Source: Vibrio panuliri (GTDB lineage: Bacteria; Pseudomonadota; Gammaproteobacteria; Enterobacterales; Vibrionaceae). From it: a stretch of DNA of 64,000 bases. Numbering within the stretch: position 1 is the stretch's first letter; each line of letters opens with the position of its first letter. A program made the translations under genes and the position numbers. The DNA lies in NCBI RefSeq assembly GCF_009938205.1, contig NZ_AP019655.1:434001-498000 (forward strand), read 5' to 3'. Shown in pieces: positions 34,749 to 43,540 of this stretch. Below the pieces are notes generated by a model that had not been told where the DNA came from, made no database searches, and worked only from the letters and a program-made list of their open reading frames with translations.

Positions 34749-35612
34749 ATGGAAAGTTCAGGTTTTAAAGAGGTGTTTGACCTTTGCCCAACTGGCATTG
34801 TCATTACTAACCATCAGTTAATCATTCAAGATGCTAACGCCGCGGCACATCGCATCTTACGAGTGAGAAGTTTGACCGGAGTTTCGTTAGGCGTGCTTTT
34901 TGATGAAGTCTCAAAACTGCATATGGAAACTTTCTCTCGTTACATCAAGTCGGGTAAGCAGATATCACTCGATTGCCGTTTTAAAAACCAAAACCTCGAG
35001 GGGTGGTGCGAGCTTTCTGCGACCAAAGTGAATAGTGAAGAGGCATCGAATGATACGATTATTTGGAGTATCGCCGATATCTCGATGCACAAACACCGTG
35101 AGAGTGAATTGGAGAGTCTAGCGTATTACGATGGGCTTACCGGGGTTTATGCGCGGCACTACTTTTTGCATTTGGCGGAGCAGCATATGCTCAATTTAAG
35201 AGTCAACAACCAACCCTTTTGCCTTTTGGTGGTGGACTTAGATAAATTTAAGCAGATCAATGACCAGTATGGTCACAGTAAAGGCGACGAAATACTGCAA
35301 AAATTTGCATCGGTGACCAAAGACAAACTGCGTAAAAGTGATTTGTTAGGCCGAATTGGAGGAGAGGAGTTTGCCTTGCTGCTCCCTGGAGCAAATGAAA
35401 CCGTCAGCTTGCGAATCGCGAATCGTATATGCCATGAAATCACCACTATTTCACAGCAGCCAAAGGTGACAGTGAGCATTGGTATTGCCTTGGTTTCTGA
35501 GCCGAAAGATAGCATTATGCAGGCGATGAAACGTGCAGATGATGCCTTATATGCGGTGAAATCGAATGGTCGAAATCATGCACGCTTGGGTAAGCATTTC
35601 CATCCAGTCTAA
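34749..35612 (+). CDS. PAS-GGDEF diguanylate cyclase
   Basis: About 287 residues from ATG 34749; a GTG at 34740 is an alternative. An N-terminal PAS domain (about 1-120) is followed by a GGDEF domain with an intact GGEEF active site. A RKSD inhibitory-site motif (RxxD) lies five residues before it. The protein should therefore make c-di-GMP and be product-inhibited. No membrane segment is visible. It is co-transcribed with the VpsT-like regulator, which may read its product. Confidence 0.92.
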   Translation: MESSGFKEVFDLCPTGIVITNHQLIIQDANAAAHRILRVRSLTGVSLGVLFDEVSKLHMETFSRYIKSGKQISLDCRFKNQNLEGWCELSATKVNSEEASNDTIIWSIADISMHKHRESELESLAYYDGLTGVYARHYFLHLAEQHMLNLRVNNQPFCLLVVDLDKFKQINDQYGHSKGDEILQKFASVTKDKLRKSDLLGRIGGEEFALLLPGANETVSLRIANRICHEITTISQQPKVTVSIGIALVSEPKDSIMQAMKRADDALYAVKSNGRNHARLGKHFHPV

Positions 35613-35636
35613 TAATCAATTTATCCGCTCGCTCCC

Positions 35637-35981
35637 TTATTCATAGGCGTTTTCATTGGCTAAGTAGTGTTGGATCTGTGATTGAATCGCTGCCAGTTCA
35701 CTCTTTGCATGATCCAGATCTTCATTTAAAGGGGCTTGGTTTTGACGCGCGGCATGTTCTATATTTTCCAGTCGCTGAGTCACGCTATCTTCGCCAATTA
35801 TTTTCAATGTACCTTTTAGGCTGTGACTAAACAGAAACAGTTCATGCCAATCGTGAGACTCAACCAAGGTGCTGATTTTGTCTACACAATCACCATAATC
35901 TTCCAAATAGGTTGCCAGTAAAACCATGATGACATCTTGGTCGTTATCCACCATCGCTTTGATAGTATTAAAATCTAACAT
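35637..35981 (-). CDS. Stand-alone Hpt phosphotransfer protein
   Basis: 114 residues from ATG 35981; a GTG at 35993 is possible. The phosphorylatable histidine is in FSHSLKGTLKIIGED, followed by a helical-bundle pattern typical of Hpt domains. It would relay phosphate between a hybrid kinase and a response regulator. The hybrid kinase at 41-43.4 kb has a receiver but no Hpt domain, so it is one candidate partner, not a proven one. It converges on the diguanylate cyclase gene with a 24-base gap. Confidence 0.88.
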   Translation of the reverse strand: MLDFNTIKAMVDNDQDVIMVLLATYLEDYGDCVDKISTLVESHDWHELFLFSHSLKGTLKIIGEDSVTQRLENIEHAARQNQAPLNEDLDHAKSELAAIQSQIQHYLANENAYE

Positions 35982-36186
35982 CGCTGAATCCACTCACTTT
36001 TTTTATTGCTGTATTAAAACGTAGATGTTTTGTTGACTAAGTGCAATGCTGCATATCAAAAGCTGGTTGTGTAAATGTTGATCAAAGACTGCGGATATCA
36101 AGCAAACTGGGTGAAAATATGGTTGCCTAGCCAGAAACATGATGCTATTTATCTCTGCAATATCGGCAATTTATGGACTTTAGAGA

Positions 36187-38067
36187 ATGGAAGCTGAGCA
36201 ATTAGAAGTACTCAATTTCATCAGCCAACACCCACCGTTTGATGAGCTACCAGAAGAGCGTTTGAGAGACATCGCAGTCAACGTTGAAGTCGCGTACTAC
36301 CGAGAAGGTACTGACGTACTCAAGTTTGGCGATGACATCCGAGATTTGTATATGGTGCGCAGCGGGGTTGTGGAAGTTTTTCGCCGGAAAGGGGAGCTAT
36401 ACAACCGAATTGACGCCGGTGGGCTATTTGGGCAAATGGGATTGTTGATGAACAACCGCGTTCGTATGCCTGTTAAAGCCATCGCTGATACCTTGGTCTA
36501 CTGTATACCTGAAAGGTTATTTAACGAGTTGTGCGAAGAGTCGGAACATTTCGCCGACTATATGGAACTCGAAGATAGCGCTCGTTTGCGCACGGCTGTT
36601 TCCAACTCGAATGATGAGAATGATTTTACCACCGCGAAAGCACGCAAAATTCTGAGCCGTGAACCCGTGACACTTGAAGCGAGCGCCACGATCCAAGAAG
36701 CCGCCAATTTAATGGCTGATGAGAATGTCACAGCGCTTCTTATCGTTCGCCCGGCAGAAGATATCACTGAAGAAGATGACGACCAATTATTGGGTATCTT
36801 GACTGACCGCGACCTCTGTATTCGTGTGATTGCTCAAGGCATTGAGACCAATATTACCGTCGGTGAGGTGATGAGTACCGACGTTGTTTCGCTGGATTAC
36901 AACGCCTACGTGTTTGAGGCGATGCTTACGATGCTGCGTTACAACATCCATCATTTGCCAATCTTGAAAGACAAAAAGCCAGTGGGCGTGATAGGTATGA
37001 CGGACATTGTTCGTTATGAATCACAAAACAGCCTGCTGTTGGTGAGTTCTATTTTCCAGCAAACCACGGTCGATGATTTGGCGCTTGTGGCGAAGCAAGT
37101 GAAAGACTGCTTTGTGCGCATGGTGAGTGAAGATGCTAATGCCCACATGGTGGGACGTGCGATGTCTGTTATCGGCAGTAGCTTTAAGCAGCGTTTGGCT
37201 GAGCTTGCGGAGCTAGAGTTTGGTCCAGCGCCTATTCCTTATTGTTTGGTTGCGATGGGCTCGATGGCGCGAGATGAGCAACTGATTGTGACAGACCAAG
37301 ATAACGCGCTGATCCTCGACAATAGCTATGATGAAAAAATCCATGGTGAGTACTTTGCTCAGTTTGCCAAGTTTGTGTGTGATGGCTTGGCGGCATGTGG
37401 CTACACCTACTGTACTGGCGACATTATGGCGACTAACCCGCAGTGGCGTAAAACACGCTCAGAATGGGAAGAGTGTTTTGCCAACTGGATTGATAACCCG
37501 AACCCAGAGCGCCTGCTCAACAGCTCAATATTCTTCGATTTGTTGGGGGTTTATGGCCGTGTTAAATGGGCGGAGCAGTTGAGTAGCTTTATTGTTCGCC
37601 GAGCGAAGCGCAACAATCGTTTCCTAGCGGCGATGGCATATAACGCGATTCGTCGAACGCCGCCACTGGGCTTCTTTAAAGATTTTGTAATGGAGAAAGA
37701 TGGTCGCCATCGTAACTCGATCAATTTGAAGCGTCGCGGTACTGCCCCTATGGCAGATTTGATTCGTGTTCATGCTTTGGCGATAGGTTCTCGAGCACAA
37801 AACTCGTTTGAACGCTTAGATGATATTAACGATGCGGGTATCTTGCCGAAAGGGCGGGGGATGGACTTGCGTGATGCGATGGAGCTGATTTATATGGTTC
37901 GTATTCGCCATCAGGCATTAGATATTGAGAATGGTGATGAGCCCGATAACAACATTGAGCCTGAGCATATGTCGGATTTTGAACGTCGCAACTTAAAGGC
38001 GGCCTTCCAAATTTTGAGCAATGCGCAGAGCTTTATTAAGTTCCGTTATCAACGTAGCACCAAGTAG
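36187..38067 (+). CDS. CNMP / CBS / DUF294 nucleotidyltransferase-like protein
   Basis: This 626-residue protein has a cyclic-nucleotide-binding-like domain (about 10-130), a CBS pair (about 155-285; LLGILTDRDLCIRV and PVGVIGMTDIV), and a DUF294 nucleotidyltransferase domain. The last carries GSMARDEQLIVTDQDNAL (GS...DxD), like the N-terminus of GlnD, and is followed by the DUF294 C-terminal region. Such proteins are common in Vibrio beside a DnaQ-like exonuclease gene, as here (33 bases downstream). The ligand and target are unknown. Confidence 0.9.
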   Translation: MEAEQLEVLNFISQHPPFDELPEERLRDIAVNVEVAYYREGTDVLKFGDDIRDLYMVRSGVVEVFRRKGELYNRIDAGGLFGQMGLLMNNRVRMPVKAIADTLVYCIPERLFNELCEESEHFADYMELEDSARLRTAVSNSNDENDFTTAKARKILSREPVTLEASATIQEAANLMADENVTALLIVRPAEDITEEDDDQLLGILTDRDLCIRVIAQGIETNITVGEVMSTDVVSLDYNAYVFEAMLTMLRYNIHHLPILKDKKPVGVIGMTDIVRYESQNSLLLVSSIFQQTTVDDLALVAKQVKDCFVRMVSEDANAHMVGRAMSVIGSSFKQRLAELAELEFGPAPIPYCLVAMGSMARDEQLIVTDQDNALILDNSYDEKIHGEYFAQFAKFVCDGLAACGYTYCTGDIMATNPQWRKTRSEWEECFANWIDNPNPERLLNSSIFFDLLGVYGRVKWAEQLSSFIVRRAKRNNRFLAAMAYNAIRRTPPLGFFKDFVMEKDGRHRNSINLKRRGTAPMADLIRVHALAIGSRAQNSFERLDDINDAGILPKGRGMDLRDAMELIYMVRIRHQALDIENGDEPDNNIEPEHMSDFERRNLKAAFQILSNAQSFIKFRYQRSTK

Positions 38068-38100
38068 TGGTTCGCTTAGTCTCTTCAGCAAGGAACTGAC

Positions 38101-38814
38101 ATGCATATTGATACAACCAAAACACCTAATTGGACAACACGTTTTGAGCACTTAGCCAAGCAGGCAAAAGATGAGCGGTTAAAAGCATACTATCAGCAGG
38201 GAGCGGTCAGTGCTGATACGCCGCTCACTGACGTACCATTCGTTGCCTTAGATTTTGAGACCACCGGGTTAAACTCGGAAGAAGACGCGATTCTCACGAT
38301 TGGTTTGGTGCCGTTTACCCTCAATCGGATCTATTGCAATGGCTCGGCACATTGGGTCGTTAACCCGAATCGAGAATTGAACGAAGAGTCGGTGGTGATA
38401 CATGGTATAACCGATTCTGATGTTAGAAATGCTCCGCAACTCGAAGAGATCTTACAGCCGGTGCTGAATGCATTGGCAGGTAAGGTCGTGGTTGTGCACT
38501 ACAAAAACATCGAACGTCAATTCTTTAATCAAGCGTTGCTGAACTGTATTGGTGAAGGCATTGAGTTTCCAGTGGTGGATACGCTCGACATTGAGTGGGC
38601 AATTCAACGTGAGTTGTGCAAAGGCTGGCTCAACTGGGTCAAACGCAAAAAACCAGCGTCAGTTCGATTGGGTCAGTCTCGAGAGCGATATGGGCTACCT
38701 GCCTACCAACCTCATCACGCGTTAACCGATGCCTTAGCGACCGCGGAATTGCTTCAGGCACAGATTCAGTATCATTTGGATGAAAATGCAAAATTATCGG
38801 CTATTTTGCAGTAA
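38101..38814 (+). CDS. DnaQ-like 3'-5' exonuclease
   Basis: This 237-residue DEDDh-type exonuclease has ExoI FVALDFETTGLNSEEDA, ExoII in the HYKNIERQFF region and ExoIII HHALTDALATAELL, with His and Asp in place. It is probably a single-stranded DNA or RNA trimming enzyme similar to the polymerase III epsilon fold. It forms a two-gene unit with the CNMP/CBS/DUF294 gene. Whether the two cooperate is unknown. Confidence 0.88.
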   Translation: MHIDTTKTPNWTTRFEHLAKQAKDERLKAYYQQGAVSADTPLTDVPFVALDFETTGLNSEEDAILTIGLVPFTLNRIYCNGSAHWVVNPNRELNEESVVIHGITDSDVRNAPQLEEILQPVLNALAGKVVVVHYKNIERQFFNQALLNCIGEGIEFPVVDTLDIEWAIQRELCKGWLNWVKRKKPASVRLGQSRERYGLPAYQPHHALTDALATAELLQAQIQYHLDENAKLSAILQ

Positions 38815-39003
38815 GTTACGTCGTATGTAGGGAAAAATAGAGTGCAATGTTAGGCGCATCCGCTTATTATCTTGGCGTCTTATAATTGACATATATACAA
38901 ATAGTTTCATTCATTCTGAGTGATTGGGTCAGAAAAGAGCCACTTACTTTAATAACAAGAATAATAGAACTGCTCCATGGTCACGTTTTTAAGGAGATAA
39001 TTC

Positions 39004-40668
39004 GTGAGCACTGACAATAATGGCGGGATTCAACGTCCCGACGGTAAAGTAAACGCTATCGATACTGATTATCAAATTGGTCAAGATAACGTTGCTTTAA
39101 AAGTAGGCCCATTTGGTCTAGACATTCACAACCGCGTTTTTGCTATCTCTGGGATGGCAATCGTACTTTTCGTGGTACTTACGTTAGCATTTAGACAACA
39201 TGTTGAACCGTTTTTCGCTGGTTTACGCGGTTGGCTAACTTCAAACCTAGATTGGTTCTTCCTTTCTGCGGGTAACATTTTCGTACTAGTCTGTTTGATT
39301 CTAATTGTTACACCACTTGGTCGCGTTAGAATCGGTGGTACAGAAGCAACACCGGACTACACTTATGCTGGTTGGTTGGCAATGCTGTTTGCCGCAGGTA
39401 TGGGTATCGGTCTGGTTTTCTTTGGTGTTTCAGAGCCTATGTCGCACTTTAGCGCGGCGCTAAATGGCGTCACCATGGAGAACGGTGTGCGTACTGACTG
39501 GTCACCTCTTGGTGGGGCTATCGGTGATACCGAAGCGGCTTCAGCGCTAGGTATGGCGGCGACAATCTATCACTGGGCATTACACCCATGGTCTATTTAC
39601 GCATTGTTGGCACTTGGTTTAGCGATCTTCTCGTTTAACAAAGGGCTACCTTTAACCATGCGTTCAATCTTCTACCCACTGTTCGGTGAGCGAGTATGGG
39701 GTTGGGTTGGTCACGTGATTGATATCTTGGCGGTAGTTGCGACGGTATTTGGTTTGGCGACCTCACTTGGATACGGCGCATCGCAAGCGGCAACAGGTCT
39801 AAACTTCCTGTTCGGCGTGCCAATGACGGATACGACGCAAATCGTATTGATCGTAATAATCACAGCGCTCGCGCTTGTTTCTGTTGTGGCTGGCTTAGAT
39901 AGCGGTGTTAAGCGCTTGTCTGAGATCAACATGGGTTTGGCGGCGTTACTATTGTTGTTTGTGATTGTTGTTGGTCCTACGCTGGCAATTTTCACTGGTT
40001 TCTTCGAAAACATCGGCGCATACCTTGCGAACATCCCTGCGCTCTCAATGCCATTTGGCCGTGAAGACGTTAACTACTCACAAGGCTGGACGGCATTCTA
40101 CTGGGCATGGTGGATTTCATGGTCACCATTTGTGGGCATGTTTATCGCTCGTGTTTCTCGTGGTCGTTCAGTTCGTGAGTTTATCGTTTGTGTGATCCTT
40201 ATCCCTTCGACTGTTTGTGTACTTTGGATGACGGCATTCGGTGGTACGGCGATCAGTCAATACGTGAATGATGGTTACCAAGCGGTATTTAATGCTGAAT
40301 TGCCGCTGAAACTGTTTGCGATGCTAGACGTTATGCCATTGAAAGAAATTACGTCTATTGTCGGCATCGTGCTTGTCGTGGTGTTCTTTATCACTTCTGC
40401 AGACTCAGGCTCATTGGTTATCGATACTATTGCCGCTGGTGGTAAAGTGGATGCGCCAACACCTCAACGTGTATTTTGGTGTACGTTTGAAGGCTTAGTT
40501 GCGATTGCACTATTGCTAGGTGGTGGCTTAGCCGCAGCGCAAGCGATGGCTGTCACTACAGGTCTACCATTTACTATCGTGCTATTGGTAGCCACAGTCT
40601 CGTTAATCAAAGGTTTGATGGACGAGCCAAGACCAAAGTCGAAAAAATCACAGAAAGCGACAGTTTAG
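39004..40668 (+). CDS. BCCT-family betaine/choline/carnitine transporter
   Basis: This 554-residue protein has 12 predicted membrane helices. It has the BCCT glycine-rich motif GMGIGLVFFGVSEP and the tryptophan-rich signature FYWAWWISWSPFVGMFIARV, which forms the substrate box. It takes up trimethylammonium compatible solutes with sodium or protons, typical for osmoprotection in marine bacteria. AAGGAG precedes the GTG start. It is monocistronic with a strong terminator. Confidence 0.94.
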   Translation: MSTDNNGGIQRPDGKVNAIDTDYQIGQDNVALKVGPFGLDIHNRVFAISGMAIVLFVVLTLAFRQHVEPFFAGLRGWLTSNLDWFFLSAGNIFVLVCLILIVTPLGRVRIGGTEATPDYTYAGWLAMLFAAGMGIGLVFFGVSEPMSHFSAALNGVTMENGVRTDWSPLGGAIGDTEAASALGMAATIYHWALHPWSIYALLALGLAIFSFNKGLPLTMRSIFYPLFGERVWGWVGHVIDILAVVATVFGLATSLGYGASQAATGLNFLFGVPMTDTTQIVLIVIITALALVSVVAGLDSGVKRLSEINMGLAALLLLFVIVVGPTLAIFTGFFENIGAYLANIPALSMPFGREDVNYSQGWTAFYWAWWISWSPFVGMFIARVSRGRSVREFIVCVILIPSTVCVLWMTAFGGTAISQYVNDGYQAVFNAELPLKLFAMLDVMPLKEITSIVGIVLVVVFFITSADSGSLVIDTIAAGGKVDAPTPQRVFWCTFEGLVAIALLLGGGLAAAQAMAVTTGLPFTIVLLVATVSLIKGLMDEPRPKSKKSQKATV

Positions 40669-40688
40669 TGTCGATAGCTTTGAGATAG

Positions 40689-40718
40689 AAAGAGCCGCTA
40701 AAAGCGGCTCTTTTTTTA
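40689..40718 (+). terminator. Terminator after the BCCT gene
   Basis: AAAGAGCCGC / GCGGCTCTTT stem followed by seven T residues. Confidence 0.9.
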
Positions 40719-40950
40719 CTCCGAGCTTCAGCAAAATTACTCGGAATTCCAGTCGGCAAGCGAAGGTATTAGTTATTGGTTTCATTTAAAAATACTACTC
40801 TTCTTTGGCGGTGTAAAACCTCTTAACCAATTTCGTTTTATTTTGCTGGTGGAAAAAAACAATTAGCAATGTGACTCGCACAAAATCGTAAATTACAATG
40901 TATCGAGTTACATTGTTGATATGCTGGTACTTGAGTTTAAAATAGAGAAA
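40719..40950. other. Gene-free part of the 338-base gap after the BCCT gene
   Basis: Between the BCCT terminator and the terminator of the leftward hybrid kinase I see no gene, repeat or clear regulatory element. Confidence 0.4.
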
Positions 40951-40976
40951 GAAGCTACTACTTTGGTAGTAGCTTC
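40951..40976 (-). terminator. Terminator of the hybrid kinase gene
   Basis: Perfect 11-bp stem GAAGCTACTAC / GTAGTAGCTTC with a 4-base loop. Read leftward it is followed by TTTCTC. Confidence 0.75.
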
Positions 40977-41006
40977 GGTAAAGATAGAGCTTTGTGCTGG
41001 TTTTTG

Positions 41007-43424
41007 TTACTGCGTGTATTTGTCCAGAACGGAATACAATTTATCTTTTTTCAATGGTTTAGATAAATAATCATCCATTCCCACATCCAAACAACGCTTA
41101 ATATCTTGGTCTAGTACGCTGGCAGTGAGAGCGACAATTGGCGTTGAAGGTAGGTTGTTTAGCTTCTCATGGCTGCGAATTTCTTGAGTCGCCGTGAAAC
41201 CATCCATTTCAGGCATCATGCAGTCCATCAATAAAATTTGGTATCGCTCGCCTTGTTTGATTTTGTTGAGTGCTTCCAGTCCATTGTTGGCGATGTCATA
41301 GTCATATTGTGCTTTTTTCAAAAATAGCGACACCACTTGCTGGTTAACTCGATTATCTTCAACAATCAGCACCCTAGTGCAGTTTTGGGGTGTTGGGGTG
41401 GGCTGCTGTATTTTGGCACTGTGATGCAACATGCGCTCTCGTAGCGCTTCTTTAGACTGAGCAATCGTACTGATTAAGCGTGATCCTAAAATAGGATACT
41501 TGATAATTCCATCGACTCTATCTTCATAATCGACTTCTTCAGAATGCATGGTTTGTACCATGATGATAGGGGTAGTGGGGGAAAGGGTCTGCAAGGCTTC
41601 AATGTTGTCCAGTACCTTCTGGCTCTCTCCATGGTACAAAAAGAAAATATCCGAATCGACGCTATGGGAAACATTGCTTATTCGCGTGACTTTTTTAATG
41701 CCGTAGAACTGGAGAGAATGCTCAAGATCGAGTGCAACTTTATCTTCTTCACACAGAATACATGCATGTTCAGCGACACTGGTTGTTTTGTGAGGCGTTC
41801 GCTCCAGCACTTCGACTGGAATAGTGAAATAGAAACGGCTACCTTCTCCTTTGATGGAGTCCACCTTTAGTTCTCCACCCATCAGTTTTGCCAATTGGCT
41901 ACTAATACTCAGTCCTAGCCCAGTTCCACCAAAGTTGCGAGTGATAGAGCTGTCTTCTTGCTTAAATGGGGAGAAAATATCATCAAGTTTAGCCGCATCG
42001 ATACCAATGCCAGTATCACTAACTGAGAAGGTCATTTGGCAAGTACCGCTGACCATCGTGGCTTCAACACCGATAGTCACCGAGCCTTGTTGGGTGAACT
42101 TGACGGCATTGGAGACTAGATTCATCAGTATTTGACGTAGCCGATGCTCATCGACCTTAACACTGTATGGCGTTTCACGGTCAATATTGAGTTCAATCGC
42201 GACGTCTTTCTCCGTTGCTTTGATGGCAATCATTGCTGCGGTGTCATAAATCGCGTCACGTACATCGGATGGATAGGCCGTGATCTCGATATGACCGGAC
42301 TCAATTTTAGAAAGATCCAGTATATCGTTGATTAGCATTAATAAGGTTTGGGATGAAGTATCAATGGCATGCAAATAATCGCGTTGATTGGGTGTTAGTG
42401 TGGTATCGGCAATAATTTGTGACATGCCGATAATGCCATTAAGCGGGGTACGAATCTCATGAGACATGTTGGCCAAAAAGGTGCTCTTTGCCTTGTTTGA
42501 TGTTTTGGCGTTGGCTTCAGATGCCACTAAGCGATGTTCCAGTCTAGCAATTGACCAGGTTGCATATGTAAGAATCGCCAGAAGGCACAATGTGAGTATC
42601 AACATTACCAAGTGAGTGTTTTGATCGATACCCTCTAGTCTTTGCTGGATTTGCTTTGGAATTTGCTGATGCATCACTTCCAGTTGTGACTCTACGTTGT
42701 GGATTTCCTGACGCAATGCGCCATGTAAACCAGACTCATGATTATAGCCAAGCGTCTGGTAGGCTTGTTGCAACTGGCTAAATTTTTGTTGATAGCTGAG
42801 TATCGCATCGCGCACGGTCTGGTTATCTTGCGAGGAAAGAAAAGAGAGCTTGAACAGTAGGTTTTGCGCGTTGAGTAACTGCTCTGGATTAAATGTGCGA
42901 AAGAAGTAATAGGTGCTCTCTTGTAAATCGATGATGGTTTGGTGATAGCGCTCATCATTGCTGCTGAGCATGGTCATCTCTAGTTTAAACCACGCATCTT
43001 TTAGCTCTCCAATCAGCCCTGTGTTGTCATTCCCTTCAATGGCGAGCTTTTGTTGGGCTAAGCGATTAAAGGTTTCGGTATAGTTGTCAATGGATCTGAG
43101 TAATGCTTGGGTGGAAAACTGGGCATCAAACTGATGTTTGGCAAAACCGCTCTCTATTTGGCTGATGCTTTCTTTGAGAGCATTAGCCTGCTGCAATGTC
43201 TCTTGGATATATTTTTCATCCACTCGGCTAAGGAAGTCTTTTTCTCTGCGTCGAACCTCTAACATCAAAGATTCTGATTGGGAAAGGGAGACTTGCAGCT
43301 CTCGCAGTTCAGCTTCAAGCTGTTTGTAATAGTGATTAAAGGCTGCAAATGTAGCGACTAATCCGACGATTAGCGCGCTCGCCAACAGCATTTGGAGCCG
43401 AATAGATTGCTTAATGGTTGCCAT
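41007..43424 (-). CDS. Hybrid sensor histidine kinase with pseudo-receiver and receiver
   Basis: This 805-residue protein has membrane helices near 10-30 and 275-295 flanking a long helical periplasmic sensor. A HisKA domain follows (phospho-His near 324 in SHEIRTPLNG), then the ATPase (NLVSNAVKF, DTGIGI, GTGLGLSI). Next is a degenerate receiver-like domain (about 550-670) in which SDIFFLYHG replaces the acceptor-Asp strand, and then a true receiver (about 690-805; Asp near 733 in LLMDCMMPEMDG). The lack of an Hpt domain means a separate Hpt is needed for relay. It lies 116 bases downstream of a DUF3131 gene, so it may regulate the matrix locus. Confidence 0.9.
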   Translation of the reverse strand: MATIKQSIRLQMLLASALIVGLVATFAAFNHYYKQLEAELRELQVSLSQSESLMLEVRRREKDFLSRVDEKYIQETLQQANALKESISQIESGFAKHQFDAQFSTQALLRSIDNYTETFNRLAQQKLAIEGNDNTGLIGELKDAWFKLEMTMLSSNDERYHQTIIDLQESTYYFFRTFNPEQLLNAQNLLFKLSFLSSQDNQTVRDAILSYQQKFSQLQQAYQTLGYNHESGLHGALRQEIHNVESQLEVMHQQIPKQIQQRLEGIDQNTHLVMLILTLCLLAILTYATWSIARLEHRLVASEANAKTSNKAKSTFLANMSHEIRTPLNGIIGMSQIIADTTLTPNQRDYLHAIDTSSQTLLMLINDILDLSKIESGHIEITAYPSDVRDAIYDTAAMIAIKATEKDVAIELNIDRETPYSVKVDEHRLRQILMNLVSNAVKFTQQGSVTIGVEATMVSGTCQMTFSVSDTGIGIDAAKLDDIFSPFKQEDSSITRNFGGTGLGLSISSQLAKLMGGELKVDSIKGEGSRFYFTIPVEVLERTPHKTTSVAEHACILCEEDKVALDLEHSLQFYGIKKVTRISNVSHSVDSDIFFLYHGESQKVLDNIEALQTLSPTTPIIMVQTMHSEEVDYEDRVDGIIKYPILGSRLISTIAQSKEALRERMLHHSAKIQQPTPTPQNCTRVLIVEDNRVNQQVVSLFLKKAQYDYDIANNGLEALNKIKQGERYQILLMDCMMPEMDGFTATQEIRSHEKLNNLPSTPIVALTASVLDQDIKRCLDVGMDDYLSKPLKKDKLYSVLDKYTQ

Positions 43425-43540
43425 GACGTAGTACTTTTTAGTTATTGATATCTAAAGCCTAGACGATTTTCTCTTGCTCGTTACGGGATAGATGGAATTT
43501 GTGAGCGCACCCTTACATCACTTACAAAAGCGAAAGTATG

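Noticed and set aside
17893..40718. Possible dispersed repeat element, because near-identical AAAGAGCCGC stems occur at 17893 and 40689
   Set aside because: Both are ordinary intrinsic terminators directly after stop codons, with T-runs and no wider shared sequence.
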